Shown piece by piece: positions 11,801 through 23,900 of a stretch of DNA of 64,000 nucleotides. Each line of letters opens with the position of its first letter. The stretch's first letter is position 1. The stretch spans positions 121,593,530-121,657,529 of the forward strand of contig OZ024931.1 in assembly GCA_964017235.1 (NCBI GenBank). The letters are read 5' to 3'. Under the pieces are notes generated by a model. It was given only the letters and a program-made list of their open reading frames with translations. It was not told the DNA's origin and searched no databases. The DNA comes from Sabellastarte sp. h YS-2021. Its lineage: Eukaryota; Annelida; Polychaeta; Sabellida; Sabellidae. Both the position numbers and the translations under genes were made by a program.

Positions 11801-14097
11801 ATCCAAACTAAAAATCCTGGTGCTTTAGACAAGATGATGTTTTTTTTTTGTTTTTTTTTTTGTTTTTTTTTTTTTTTATATAAGCTGGTGAACACCCAAT
11901 GCCTTCTACTGCAGCCATCAGGCTCACTATCCGTTGATACAATAGTAAAGTCGAAAATAAACCATTTCCAAGAGCAAAGCAATGAAATGGTTCTATATAT
12001 TGGTAAAGCATGATGCGTTCTTATAGATCCCACAACCTCACCATGGACTAACATAGCAAACAGGCAGTGAACCGGTGTGAACTGTCATCAACAGGCAAGT
12101 GAAGATAACAATTCGCGTGAATCTGGCTATGGAAGAATGCAACTGCACTGCACACCCATTCACTTACAAGTAACAACTCACAAAAAAACCCAACAATATG
12201 AAAATAAGGTACTTAATTAGGCTTATTTACCTCAACTATTAGCGGTAGCCATCTCTTCCCAGCTTATCACAACCGATAAACTGTAAAATTGTAGCGATAT
12301 CACCATCTTACTGGTGTTATCGCCCTTTTGTCGATCATTTCATACACAGCTTTTATGCAAACTGATGTCTCCCGCATTTTATTCATTTATTCTTCAAACA
12401 CATGTGCACAACTGCTTTAGGAACATGAATAAGTAATCCTTCCTGCTACTGTTGCTTCTGTAAAAAGTAAAGTATGGTTGAAAGAATCCTCTTACTATGT
12501 TGAGATGTAAAATGTAGAATATCTGCCACTAGTGGACAAACATTCCTCCTAAAGATTACTCCCAACCCCTCTAAGACTTACAGAGGAGGAGAGTTTGAAA
12601 CAAAGTTGGAGGATTAATTATCATAATGGGAACAAAAACTGCCCTGGGGCACTAAACCCTTTTCTAGCCATGAGTAGGAGTTTGCTCCTTCCCAGACAGA
12701 GGAAACACTATACCCGAGATCACAATATGAAGTTTTCCTGGACATTTGACCAAAAGTTCAGCAGGAGAAAACCTCATTAAGAGTGAAAAATGCACTTTTA
12801 TTCTACCAAAATCATGTAAGAGATAAGATAGAGAAAAGTAAGACTTGTAACACTCCTGATAAGTAACAAGTTGAAGACTGCTCCCAGCACTGCCCAACAA
12901 ACAATTCCTGACTACTGAGGCTGTAATTGCAAACTCTGCACACAGCCCAAGGCATAAAAGAAACTCTGTGAGATCCTGCAATCCTTAGCTCCTTGAAGAC
13001 GTCCTGCCAGAGGTCCTGTTATCCAGGCTTTAACATGCTCTCTGCAGCAGAAACCCAGAGAACCTGTATTCCCGAATAATAAAATGATAATGGCTACTAG
13101 TTCATAAGTACCGGTGCCGGTCTAAGAGCAGCCGAAAAACCGGTAAGAAACCACAGAAACAAATGCCCATTACTGGGATGAATCACAGCTCCGGGAATCT
13201 GACAAACCGATTTCTGACCTTTTGGGAGGTATGGAAACTCGATTGTATTCGGATGACGTCATGCAGGTATTTTCCTCCGTGAAAAGTTTCGACTGAACCT
13301 CACCGGAGGAAATAAACGGTGTAAAAGATCCACTCTGCATCCGGAACTTGCCCACGATGTAGCCTCCAAGAAAATCAATGATGTCTGCCACCACGGGGAA
13401 TTCCAACCGGTGGCCTATTCGGTAGAGGAAGATGTGGTGAGATCTTTGCTACCAAACGCCTGGCTATACGAACCCGACGTGTGATAAGCTTTGTGACAAT
13501 CGAATTGTCTCCATCGTTTCCTTTGTCGCCTAGCAACATGAAAACTGTCCCTGCCGGAGCTAGTATGACTGCCGACAGTTTCAGTGTTAATAAATGAAGT
13601 AAATCTTCAAAACTGCATAAAAAGAACTCCCATATGATGTAATACGAGAGTTATGAAGAAAAACAGGCATTCTGAGCAGCAGAAGATCTTCATCCAGCGA
13701 CAAACATCCCTGTCGCCATTTTACAAAAAGTGGTAAACAATCCGTGAAGAAAAGTCTACAAAAGCACTTTTCCTCTGTGCTTTTCCTCTTAATTTTGTCC
13801 TGAGAAGACATAGTCAACACAGACGTCTTATAACAGAACTCAAAACCACAAAAAGTCCAAATACTTAATAAAAATCCGAAAAGAAAATAAACATCCACAC
13901 TCTAGGATGGCCAACAAAAATAATGAAGTTTGTTTACTAGCGTGGTCACATGACCACTAGGGGGACATGCTAGTTCACACTCACTCACTGGCCTCTTAAG
14001 GTTTCTTAAAACGTTTCTCAACGTTGGCCAGTGAGTTGGATGGCACCAACATATAGCAATGGTCAGGAAATGGTAAGTGTATTTTTCGCAATAAAAT
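8874..14097. mobile_element. Element L (5.2 kb TIR element, type I), copy in A3
   Basis: Bounded by 43 bp terminal inverted repeats beginning ATTTTATTGCGAAAAATACA. The right ~166 bp is an inverted copy of the left arm of S. No transposase is recognisable. The interior has only short frames that shift between type I and type II copies, a TTG-rich microsatellite (about 9079-9105), a degenerate internal duplication (about 10420-10540) and a long T tract (11840-11878). It looks like a non-autonomous element. Superfamily not assigned: no clear target duplication, at most one T. Confidence 0.8.
14072..14079 (+). promoter_or_regulatory. Outward-facing 5' splice-site-like sequence at L right tip
   Basis: GGTAAGTG, a strong donor-like match, faces outward into F2 and is followed at 14090-14095 by AATAAA. 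The same donor-like motif lies in all S and L terminal repeats. Functional meaning is inferred only. Confidence 0.35.
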
Positions 14098-14407
14098 GTT
14101 AAATCAAATCAAACAAATGAACAAGAAGTTCAGACTTGCCTGTAAACAGGTGGTCTTAATGAATAATGAAATAGAGTACCTGCAGAATCGATATGACAGA
14201 GCAGTTCAGCACAGCAACAGAAGCTACCGCTACTTTTTGAGACTCAAGATTGCTACCATAGAAGGAATAAGGAACATGTTTTATGATTATGCCAGTCAAC
14301 ATGCTGACAAATTAGATGCTCTACACGAACAGCTTCTCACTGAAGGCATCATTGAGGAGGAATTAGACCTAGGTGCTCTTGATGATGAAGATATTGAAAG
14401 CCCATAG
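14096..14407 (+). pseudogene. F2 3' fragment with insertion-made ATG, unit A3
   Basis: 103-codon open frame carrying the complete helical core and C-terminus of F2. The last A of the element plus TG from the F2 leucine codon CTG creates an in-frame ATG at the junction. It lacks the acidic N-terminus and its native promoter. It could be expressed only if transcription starts within L. Kept as a pseudogene, with the alternative noted. Confidence 0.6.
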
Positions 14408-16333
14408 TTTTCCAAGATGACAAAATACAAGCATATTGGTATTATGCAACCTGTGATAATTCTGAACATTCTACTTTGTAATTAAATGGAAACATGTTTC
14501 CATTGTGTATTTCACTCAATGTATTTATATTATATCCTTGATATTAATTCTGTTGTGCACGTCTTGTGTCTCACATAGCATTTCTTAATAAAATATTATG
14601 TTACCAATCTTATGTGTCTATCTACTCGTTACTTTATGCTTGATACAATACAAAATCTTAATTCTTATTTACACAAAATTCAATGACAGCTTTTAACTGA
14701 AAACTCAAATACTTTAGGTGAAGTCACTTTGCCAACCTTATTCCTAAGCCTAGCACTAATCATTCACTTTGCTACTGCTGCTGTTAGCACATAGTTTCTG
14801 GAATGTCACTCAAACTTTCAGTAAGTCTTGCTATTTTTACTTACAAATGGCTGAGTTTATGCTTGGGGTGAGGTTAAGGTCACTGCACAAATGCACGGGC
14901 CAAAATGGGGGTCAAAGTATCATACACTGTTGTGCACCTCTCTGGTAGAGCCCAGTGGTGATCTGTAATTTTCAAGAGCTAATGTTTAGACAATTATGAT
15001 AAGGTTATCTTATATACATCAAAGTAAATCCAGTACAGCAAACCTCACAAGAAATACCTCTCAAGAAAGAGAAAACTTATGTAAAGATAAACTATCAAAA
15101 CAAGACAATTTAACACCACATGACCGTATTCATTTATCAACTAAAAGCTTTCAAGTTGTACAATTTATTAACTCATCTAGTTAGCAACTGAAGCATAGCT
15201 GTCAATAATAAAAATAAGTACAGTAGTCAGTTCCAGCAATGCTTATATATTTGTGATATGAGAAATATGGCTCAAATAAGGCAGTAGAAACATTCTGGCA
15301 CAGTCAAGGTCAAAGGTCACACCAAGGTCATACTATGATGCTTCACACCCACAACCTTGAACCAACATATCTAACAAGTAACTACACCTTATGGTTTTTC
15401 AGACAAAGCCTGGACACTATTTTACAGGTCAAGGTCAATACAGCCAGGTTAAAGGTCAATTCAAGGTCACGCCATGATGCTACATACCTACACCACCCAA
15501 ACCAATGTCCCTACCAAGTATAAACTTCTTGTACCTTATGGCTTGTGAGATATTGCCTAGACAAGATTTTAAAGGTCAAGGTCATACACAGCTATGTCAA
15601 AAGTCAAATCAATCTCACACCATGACACTGCACACCTTCAACACCCTACCAAAGTTTCTACAAAGTATCAACTTCCTACGCCTCATGCTTTCCAAGACAC
15701 AATCAACAAAATTTAAAGGGTCAAGGTCTTTACGGCAAGGTCAAAAGTTAAATCAATGTCACACCATGACACTGCATACCCACACCACTCAGCCAATTTC
15801 CCTACTACACATAAACTTTATACACCATGCGGCTTTTTCAGATACACCACAGACAAGATTTGAAAGGTCAAGGTCACTAAAGCAAGGTCAAAGGTCAGGA
15901 TCACAGCACACCTTATCATTTGTAAGATACAGCCAGGGCAACATTTTAAATGACAAAGCCACTAAGACAAGGTCAAATCATGGTCATACCATGATTTTCA
16001 AGGTCACTACAGCAAGGTCAAAGGTTAAATCAAGTTTACACCACACCTTATAGTTTCTGAGATACAGACAGGACCAGACTTCTTCCCACCTGTCTGCCGG
16101 CCCAATTTCAAGGAAATTATGCAGCTAATATCAGTTATGTGGCTAGAGCACAGACACCAAAGTTTCTCAGTGGTTACATAAAACAGAAAATACAGTTTCA
16201 ACAATACAACTTTTATTGATTCCATCAAATTGCTATTCATATTTACACAGTGCAATATGGTTATAACGTCTTGACTATTATCACAGATAAATGCTAAGCA
16301 TAGTATTCCAAAATTTCACTCATGCAACAACAA

Positions 16334-16744
16334 CTAACAATGGACATCAGCACCATCTAAGGCTTCTAAATCCAGTTCGTCTTCAATGATGCCTTCTCTC
16401 AATAGTTTCAGGTGCAACGCATCCAACTTATCAGCATGTTGGCTGGCATAATCATAGAACGTGTTTCGGATACCCTCCAGAGTAGCAATCTTCAGTCTCA
16501 AGAAGTAGCGGAAGCTCCTGCTGCTGCAATCCACAGCTCTGTCATAGCGGTTCTGTAGGTATTCTATTTCATTGTTCATCAGCACCACTTGTTTGCAAGC
16601 AAGTCTAAACTTCTTGTTCATCTGCTTCAGACTGTACAGTAACTTTTCACCATAGTCATCATCATCCAAAAAATCAGACACACTGCTGTCCATGCTACTT
16701 TCCATCTCCAGTTCATAATCACTAATTTCCATATCTGACTCCAT
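16334..16744 (-). CDS. F1, unit A4 (V7I variant)
   Basis: 136 aa with one substitution from A1 (MEVSDY to MEISDY), shared with A6 and A7. TATA box at 16838-16845. Confidence 0.8.
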   Translation of the reverse strand: MESDMEISDYELEMESSMDSSVSDFLDDDDYGEKLLYSLKQMNKKFRLACKQVVLMNNEIEYLQNRYDRAVDCSSRSFRYFLRLKIATLEGIRNTFYDYASQHADKLDALHLKLLREGIIEDELDLEALDGADVHC

Positions 16745-17241
16745 GTTAATAAAATGCACAATTGGCAAGGTCACACAAGCTATAGTAATACCAAGAGGTT
16801 TTAGGTATATCTCTGACACACCCTACCTGGTGGGGCATATTTATACCACATCTGATGACACAATGACACTGATCAACTCTTGATTGCAATCCGTGCTTAA
16901 CTCCAAATACTCATCATCTAACAAAAGTCAAGTCCTGCCAAAGTGGCTCCACTACCACATTGCAATTACCACCAACTCCTCAAGTGACATATCTTCTCTT
17001 CCCATTCAAAGCCTGATTTATGGCAGTTAGCCTGAACAAAGGACAATGCATTATCAGTGGACCATTGAGCAGCCATTTCAAAGTCACTGTCAACCCATCT
17101 CAAAGGACAAATTACAATTTCAATAGCACTCAGGCCACTGGGACTTACAACTACATGTATATACATAGGAAGGCAATTTCAATGATGCATGTTACACCCT
17201 ACCAACACAGTGATTCTGTATTTTTGTGACCTTTATTCATC

Positions 17242-17658
17242 ATGGAATCTGGTATGGAACTTAATGATCATGAGTACAAAATGGACAGTAGCTTTGATAC
17301 CACTGATTCAGATTTTCTGACCAATGATGATGATTATGGGCAGAATCTGTTAAATCAAATCAAACAAATGAACAAGAAGTTCAGACTTGCCTGTAAACAG
17401 GTGGTCTTAATGAATAATGAAATAGAGTACCTGCAGAATCGATATGACAGAGCAGTTCAGCACAGCAACAGAAGCTACCGCTACTTTTTGAGACTCAAGA
17501 TTGCTATCATAGAAGGAATAAGGAACATGTTTTATGATTATGCCAGTCAACATGCTGACAAATTAGATGCTCTACACGAACAGCTTCTCACTGAAGGCAT
17601 CATTGAGGAGGAATTAGACCTAGGTGCTCTTGATGATGAAGATATTGAAAGCCCATAG
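17242..17658 (+). CDS. F2, unit A4 (intact, one substitution)
   Basis: 138 aa. Differs from A1/A2 by one Thr-to-Ile change in the core (KIATIEG to KIAIIEG). It is the only other intact F2 in the window. Confidence 0.8.
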   Translation: MESGMELNDHEYKMDSSFDTTDSDFLTNDDDYGQNLLNQIKQMNKKFRLACKQVVLMNNEIEYLQNRYDRAVQHSNRSYRYFLRLKIAIIEGIRNMFYDYASQHADKLDALHEQLLTEGIIEEELDLGALDDEDIESP

Positions 17659-19582
17659 TTTTCCAAGATGACAAAATACAAGCATATTGGTATTATGCAA
17701 CCTGTGATAATTCTGAACATTCTACTTTGTAATTAAATGGAAACATGTTTCCATTGTGTATTTCACTCAATGTATTTATATTATATCCTTGATATTAATT
17801 CTGTTGTGCACGTCTTGTGTCTCACATAGCATTTCTTAATAAAATATTATGTTACCAATCTTATGTGTCTATCTACTCGTTACTTTATGCTTGATACAAT
17901 ACAAAATCTTAATTCTTATTTACACAAAATTCAATGACAGCTTTTAACTGAAAACTCAAATACTTTAGGTGAAGTCACTTTGCCAACCTTATTCCTAAGC
18001 CTAGCACTAATCATTCACTTTGCTACTGCTGCTGTTAGCACATAGTTTCTGGAATGTCACTCAAACTTTCAGTAAGTCTTGCTATTTTTACTTACAAATG
18101 GCTGAGTTTATGCTTGGGGTGAGGTTAAGGTCACTGCACAAATGCACGGGCCAAAATGGGGGTCAAAGTATCATACACTGTTGTGCACCTCTCTGGTAGA
18201 GCCCAGTGGTGATCTGTAATTTTCAAGAGCTAATGTTTAGACAATTATGATAAGGTTATCTTATATACATCAAAGTAAATCCAGTACAGCAAACCTCACA
18301 AGAAATACCTCTCAAGAAAGAGAAAACTTATGTAAAGATAAACTATCAAAACAAGATAATTTAACAGCACATGACCGTATTCATTTATCAACTAAAAGCT
18401 TTCAAGTTGTACAATTTATTAACTCATCTAGTTAGCAACTGAAGCATAGCTGTCAATAATAAAAATATGTACAGTAGTCAGTTCCAGCAATGCTTATATA
18501 TTTGTGATATAAGAAATATGGCTCAAATAAGGCAGTAGAAACATTCTGGCACAGTCAAGGTCAAAGGTCACACCAAGGTCATACTATGATGCTTCACACC
18601 CACAACCTTGAACCAACATATCTAACAAGTAACTACACCTTATGGTTTTTCAGACAAAGCCTGGACACTATTTTACAGGTCAAGGTCAATACAGCCAGGT
18701 TAAAGGTCAATTCAAGGCCACGCCATGACGCTACATACCTACACCACCCAAACCAATGTCCCTACCAAGTATCAACTTCTTGTACCTTATGGCTTCTGAG
18801 ATATTGCCTAGACAAGATTTTAAAGGTCAAGGTCATACACAGCTATGTCAAAAGTCATATCAATCTCACACCATGACACTGCACACCTTCAACACCCTAC
18901 CAAAGTTTCTACAAAGTATCAACTTCCTACGCCTCATACTTTCCAAGACACAATCAACAAAATTTAAAGGGTCAAGGTCTTTACGGCAAGGTCAAAAGTT
19001 AAATCAATGTCACACCATGACACTGCATACCCACACCACTCAGCCAATTTCCCTACTACACATAAACTTTATACACCATGCGGCTTTTTCAGATACACCA
19101 GACAAGATTTGAAAGGTCAAGGTCACTAAAGCAAGGTCAAAGGTCAGGATCACAGCACACCTTATCATTTGTAAGATACAGCCAGGGCAACATTTTAAAT
19201 GACAAAGCCACTAAGACAAGGTCAAATCATGGTCATACCATGATTTTCAAGGTCACTACAGCAAGGTCAAAGGTTAAATCAAGTTTACACCACACCTTAT
19301 AGTTTCTGAGATACAGACAGGACCAGACTTCTTCCCACCTGTCTGCCGGCCCAATTTCAAGGAAATTATGCAGCTAATATCAGTTATGTGGCTAGAGCAC
19401 AGACACCAAAGTTTCTCAGTGGTTACATAAAACAGAAAATACAGTTTCAACAATACAACTTTTATTGATTCCATCAAATTGCTATTCATATTTACACAGT
19501 GCAATATGGTTATAATGTCTTGATTATTATCACAGATAAATGCTAAGCATAGTATTCCAAACTTTCACTCATGCAACAACAA

Positions 19583-19993
19583 CTAACAATGGACATCAGC
19601 ACCATCTAAGGCTTCTAAATCCAGTTCGTCTTCAATGATGCCTTCTCTCAATAGTTTCAGGTGCAACGCATCCAACTTATCAGCATGTTGGCTGGCATAA
19701 TCATAGAACGTGTTTCGGATACCCTCCAGAGTAGCAATCTTCAGTCTCAAGAAGTAGCGGAAGCTCCTGCTGCTGCAATCCACAGCTCTGTCATAGCGGT
19801 TCTGTAGGTATTCTATTTCATTGTTCATCAGCACCACTTGTTTGCAAGCAAGTCTAAACTTCTTGTTCATCTGCTTCAGACTGTACAGTAACTTTTCACC
19901 ATAGTCATCATCATCCAAAAAATCAGACACACTGCTGTCCATGCTACTTTCCATCTCCAGTTCATAATCACTAACTTCCATATCTGACTCCAT
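19583..19993 (-). CDS. F1, unit A5
   Basis: Intact 136-aa copy, same protein as in A1 and A3. TATA box at 20087-20094. Confidence 0.8.
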   Translation of the reverse strand: MESDMEVSDYELEMESSMDSSVSDFLDDDDYGEKLLYSLKQMNKKFRLACKQVVLMNNEIEYLQNRYDRAVDCSSRSFRYFLRLKIATLEGIRNTFYDYASQHADKLDALHLKLLREGIIEDELDLEALDGADVHC

Positions 19994-20490
19994 GTTAATA
20001 AAATGCACAATTGGCAAGGTCACACAAGCTATAGTAATACCAAGAGGTTTTAGGTATATCTCTGACACACCCTACCTGGTGGGGCATATTTATACCACAT
20101 CTGATGACACAATGACACTGATCAACTCTTGATTGCAATCCGTGCTTAACTCCAAATACTCATCATCTAACAAAAGTCAAGTCCTGCCAAAGTGGCTCCA
20201 CTACCACATTGCAATTACCACCAACTCCTCAAGTGACATATCTTCTCTTCCCATTCAAAGCCTGATTTATGGCAGTTAGCCTGAACAAAGGACAATGCAT
20301 TATCAGTGGACCATTGAGCAGCCATTTCAAAGTCACTGTCAACCCATCTCAAAGGACAAATTACAATTTCAATAGCACTCAGGCCACTGGGACTTACAAC
20401 TACATGTATATACATAGGAAGGCAATTTCAATGATGCATGTTACACCCTACCAACACAGTGATTCTGTATTTTTGTGACCTTTATTCATC

Positions 20491-20631
20491 ATGGAATCTG
20501 GTATGGAACTTAATGATCATGAGTACAAAATGGACAGTAGCTTTGATACCACTGATTCAGATTTTCTGACCAATGATGATGATTATGGGCAGAATCTTGA
20601 AAAATTTTGTTGTAATTTTAATTTTTATTAG
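20491..20631 (+). pseudogene. F2 5' fragment, unit A5
   Basis: Same truncation as in A3 (site 1, after 20597), ending in element-encoded EKFCCNFNFY and a stop. Derived by block duplication, not by a new insertion. Confidence 0.85.
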
Positions 20632-20916
20632 ATAAATACTTACCATTTCCTGACCATTGCTATATGTTGGTGCCATCCAACTCACTGGCCAACGTTGAGA
20701 AACGTTTTAAGAAACCTTAAGAGGCCAGTGAGTGAGTGTGAACTAGCATGTCCCCCTAGTGGTCATGTGACCACGCTAGTAAACAACCTTCATTATTTTT
20801 GTTGCAGAAAATACTCCCCTAGTACTGAATCTGCGGGGAGGCAGGGGGGGACTATCCTGGTCAGGAAATGGTAAGTATTTATCTAATAAAAATTAAAATT
20901 ACAACAAAATTTTTCA
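20598..20916. mobile_element. Element S, copy in A5
   Basis: Duplicate of the A3 copy, same 319 bp length and same junctions. Confidence 0.8.
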
Positions 20917-23900
20917 ATTTTATTGCGAAAAATACACTTACCATTTCCTGACCATTGCTGAATGCAGCCTTCATGGAAGGAGGGCAGTACTAGAATTTAA
21001 AGACCCAGTACACCACTCTGCACAGCTATCATACACAGCACAAACCTATAGGCATTCAGATCCAAACTAACCTCCCAGATGAGGCAGTGGAACTGTTGAG
21101 CACTACAAAACAACACAGCCTTGTTGCTGTTGTTGTTGCTGTTGTAGGAAGGAAGTAATCATAACAGAGACTCACTACCTAGCCTACAACTAAAACATTA
21201 TGAGAAGTTTACATTGAAATTTACATGCATACCACAACATATAAACTTCCAACAGTCACCACATACCATACAGATCCCCTAAATCATAGTATGTAGTTGA
21301 AGTTCTCACAAACTGACAGTCATTGTCACAGTTGAATGTTGCATCTAGACAAACATCCAACACCCACACAGGTGACACAAATATTGGAAGTGTCATCAGC
21401 ATATTGTGTAATTCCAAGCCTGAATGAAGTCAACAATTCTGCCTAATAAAAAGACAGATAGTATGACAGACATACAGATGCAAATGTATACTAAAGTATC
21501 AAAATAGGTATCACACATATACTTATAAGATAACAAACTGTAGGACACAATATCAAAGTCTGACCACAAGCAAACCAAGCAGGTGAGACTGAAAATTGGT
21601 GAAAAAGTTATGGTTTCCAGTAACAGGCATCTGAAAATTCATATACAGAAACACTATACTAAAACCTAAAGATTCTTGCTTTGACTCGCTGCTGTTGAGA
21701 GTCAGAATTTGACTTCTCCTCAGTCAAAAAGCTAGTCTGCCTACAGCAAGATAAGATAGTAGACCTGAAAATATCTGCTGTAAAGCCTTCCTAACTAGGC
21801 ACAGACAAGACATAATAATTCCTCATTGAATCCTTTGTCCCAAGTAAAAGTATTTCAAAACCTCACAAGACAAAGAGATCTATCTTGAGTAAAACTGCTG
21901 TCCCAGTGATTGAGAGCTGGCATATCGACCGGCTTAACTGAAGTAGGCCCATCCAAAGCCAACTGAATCTTGGCTAATAAATGGCCAGAGCCACTTGTGA
22001 GCAATACTCATTCAAAGTAAGGGAAGACAAAGCTAACGAAAATACCCTTCTTCCTTTGCCTAATGCCAAAGTCAAAAGAAAGACCGTCTTGAAAGTTAAT
22101 AACCTCCAAGAAATCTTCCCCAAAGGCTCAAACGGCTGTCTGGTGAGACCAAACAAGACCAGAGACAAAAGGTAAAGAAGGCTTAACCTATTGACTACTG
22201 GATTGTCTCTATAGAAATATGTCAACAATCTATACAGCTGAAGAGTTCTAGAGACTTATTCTCCTTCAAGGAAAGCAATCTACCATTGTTATTCTGAAAC
22301 CAGCAATAGTACATGGCTTAAGATTCCTTTCCTTAAAGAAATAATTAAGGAAATTTGCTACATCTAGAAAAGAAGTATCTGAGAAGTTCACCACAAAGAA
22401 GCCTCAGATGTGCATAGATTTACCAGGTCCCACAACCAAGAACATCCACCATGACCATCATGATTCAATCATGATGAATCTGCACCTGAAGGTGGTCATC
22501 TTCTAAATCACCTGAAGAATCCTTGGCTATCCTGGTGCAATCATGATGATTCTGCACCTGTAGGTGATCATCTTGAGTCACCTGAGGAATGAGAACCACT
22601 GGAAACAAACACAAAGCTGTCCAGATCCTCCCAAGAAATGAGTAATGCACCTGATCCCCAAGCCCCACAGTCTAAGAAAGGAAACACATACCAATGTTGG
22701 ATACCAATGGCATAATGATTGAACTCACCAGCAAGGGAAGCCTTAAAAAGGAACCTTTGTGGAACAGATCCACCAGATCCCAAAAATAAGACATCCCTAG
22801 CCACTCTGATGCAATCCAGATGATTCTGCACTTAAATCTTGGAGTAGCCTTTCTTAATAGCTACAAAAAGAATTTTCTTGACTTTCCTGAGATCTTTGAC
22901 TTATCCAGATAACCTCTCAAGACTCTCACTGGACAAAGAAACCTATCTTGCACCAAAGCATGATCTAAAGAAAGTTCCAAAGCAGGAATGACTACAGGTT
23001 GAAAATCAAAGGAGCCTTAGAAGCCAAATGATTCACCTGCATCACCTGAAGAATCAAGGTCACAGGACCAACAAACTGTCCAGTCCATCCCAAGAAAAGT
23101 TGAAAAAGACAAGCTTGTGGTTCAAACTAGTTGCAAAACAAACCCATCATTGGTGATTGTAATCAAAGACAGATTTGATTGAACACCTGAATCAGAATAG
23201 AAGATTCAAAAGTCATCCAAAACACATTCAATTTGAATCATCTTGACTCTCATGAACAAAGAATTTGTTGGAATATTTGTATACCCTGGGAAGTGATATG
23301 CCTGAACCTGAACCCATGGCATTTGTCCAAGGAATGATTATTCAGATAAGAAAAACATTCCTGAAAGTGGATACCTCCCTACCTGTTCAGATAGGAAACC
23401 ACTGATGAAATATCTGGGGAAATCAACAGATTCAGAATCCGAATCAGACCTCCAAAAGATTCTAAAGGTAGTAGCCCTGTTACTGTGGAGTCTTGAGCCC
23501 TCATGATACAACAGACCAATGGCTGTTTGATGCCATAATTGTGCATCCCAACCGTTAAAGAAAAGATCTAATAACAGAAGGAGATTGTGCTCCTTCTGAT
23601 GAAGTACAGGGAGCTCCTGCAAACTGAAGATGATCCCTAAGAACCTGAGAACAGAAAAACTGGTACATTATCTGTGTATAATGTGTGGTATCTGTGGTAC
23701 ATTAGCAGCTAAACAAATGACCCAATGGCACTGTTTTGTCCTATGAAGCCATACCGCCACCAAAGAAATGGCTTCCTTAGAAACCATTAGCCGGAGAAAA
23801 TGCTTTGCTATGAGTGAAGAAGTACCCTAAGGTGGAATCTGCAATCCAAACTAAAAATCCTGGTGCTTTAGACAAGATGTTGTTTTTTTTTTGTTTTTTT

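Larger units (their letters stand above)
6503..15294. repeat. Tandem array unit A3, interrupted by composite element
   Basis: Unit sequence occupies 6503-8554 and 14098-15294 (3,249 bp together). It is split inside F2 by the S+L insertion. A 2 bp deletion in the AAGGTCA block (near 7056) is shared with A5, as expected if A5 is a duplicate of A3. Confidence 0.95.
15295..18545. repeat. Tandem array unit A4 (3,251 bp, complete)
   Basis: Complete unit. Its left half (AAGGTCA block, F1) shares variants with A6 and A7, while its right part resembles A2. This mosaic pattern fits past exchange or gene conversion within the array. It begins the second 12 kb block. Confidence 0.95.

Noticed and set aside
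8555..14097. Composite element as a spliceable intron (introner)
   Set aside because: No GT at the left junction and no AG with pyrimidine tract at the right junction; the donor-like motifs face outward.
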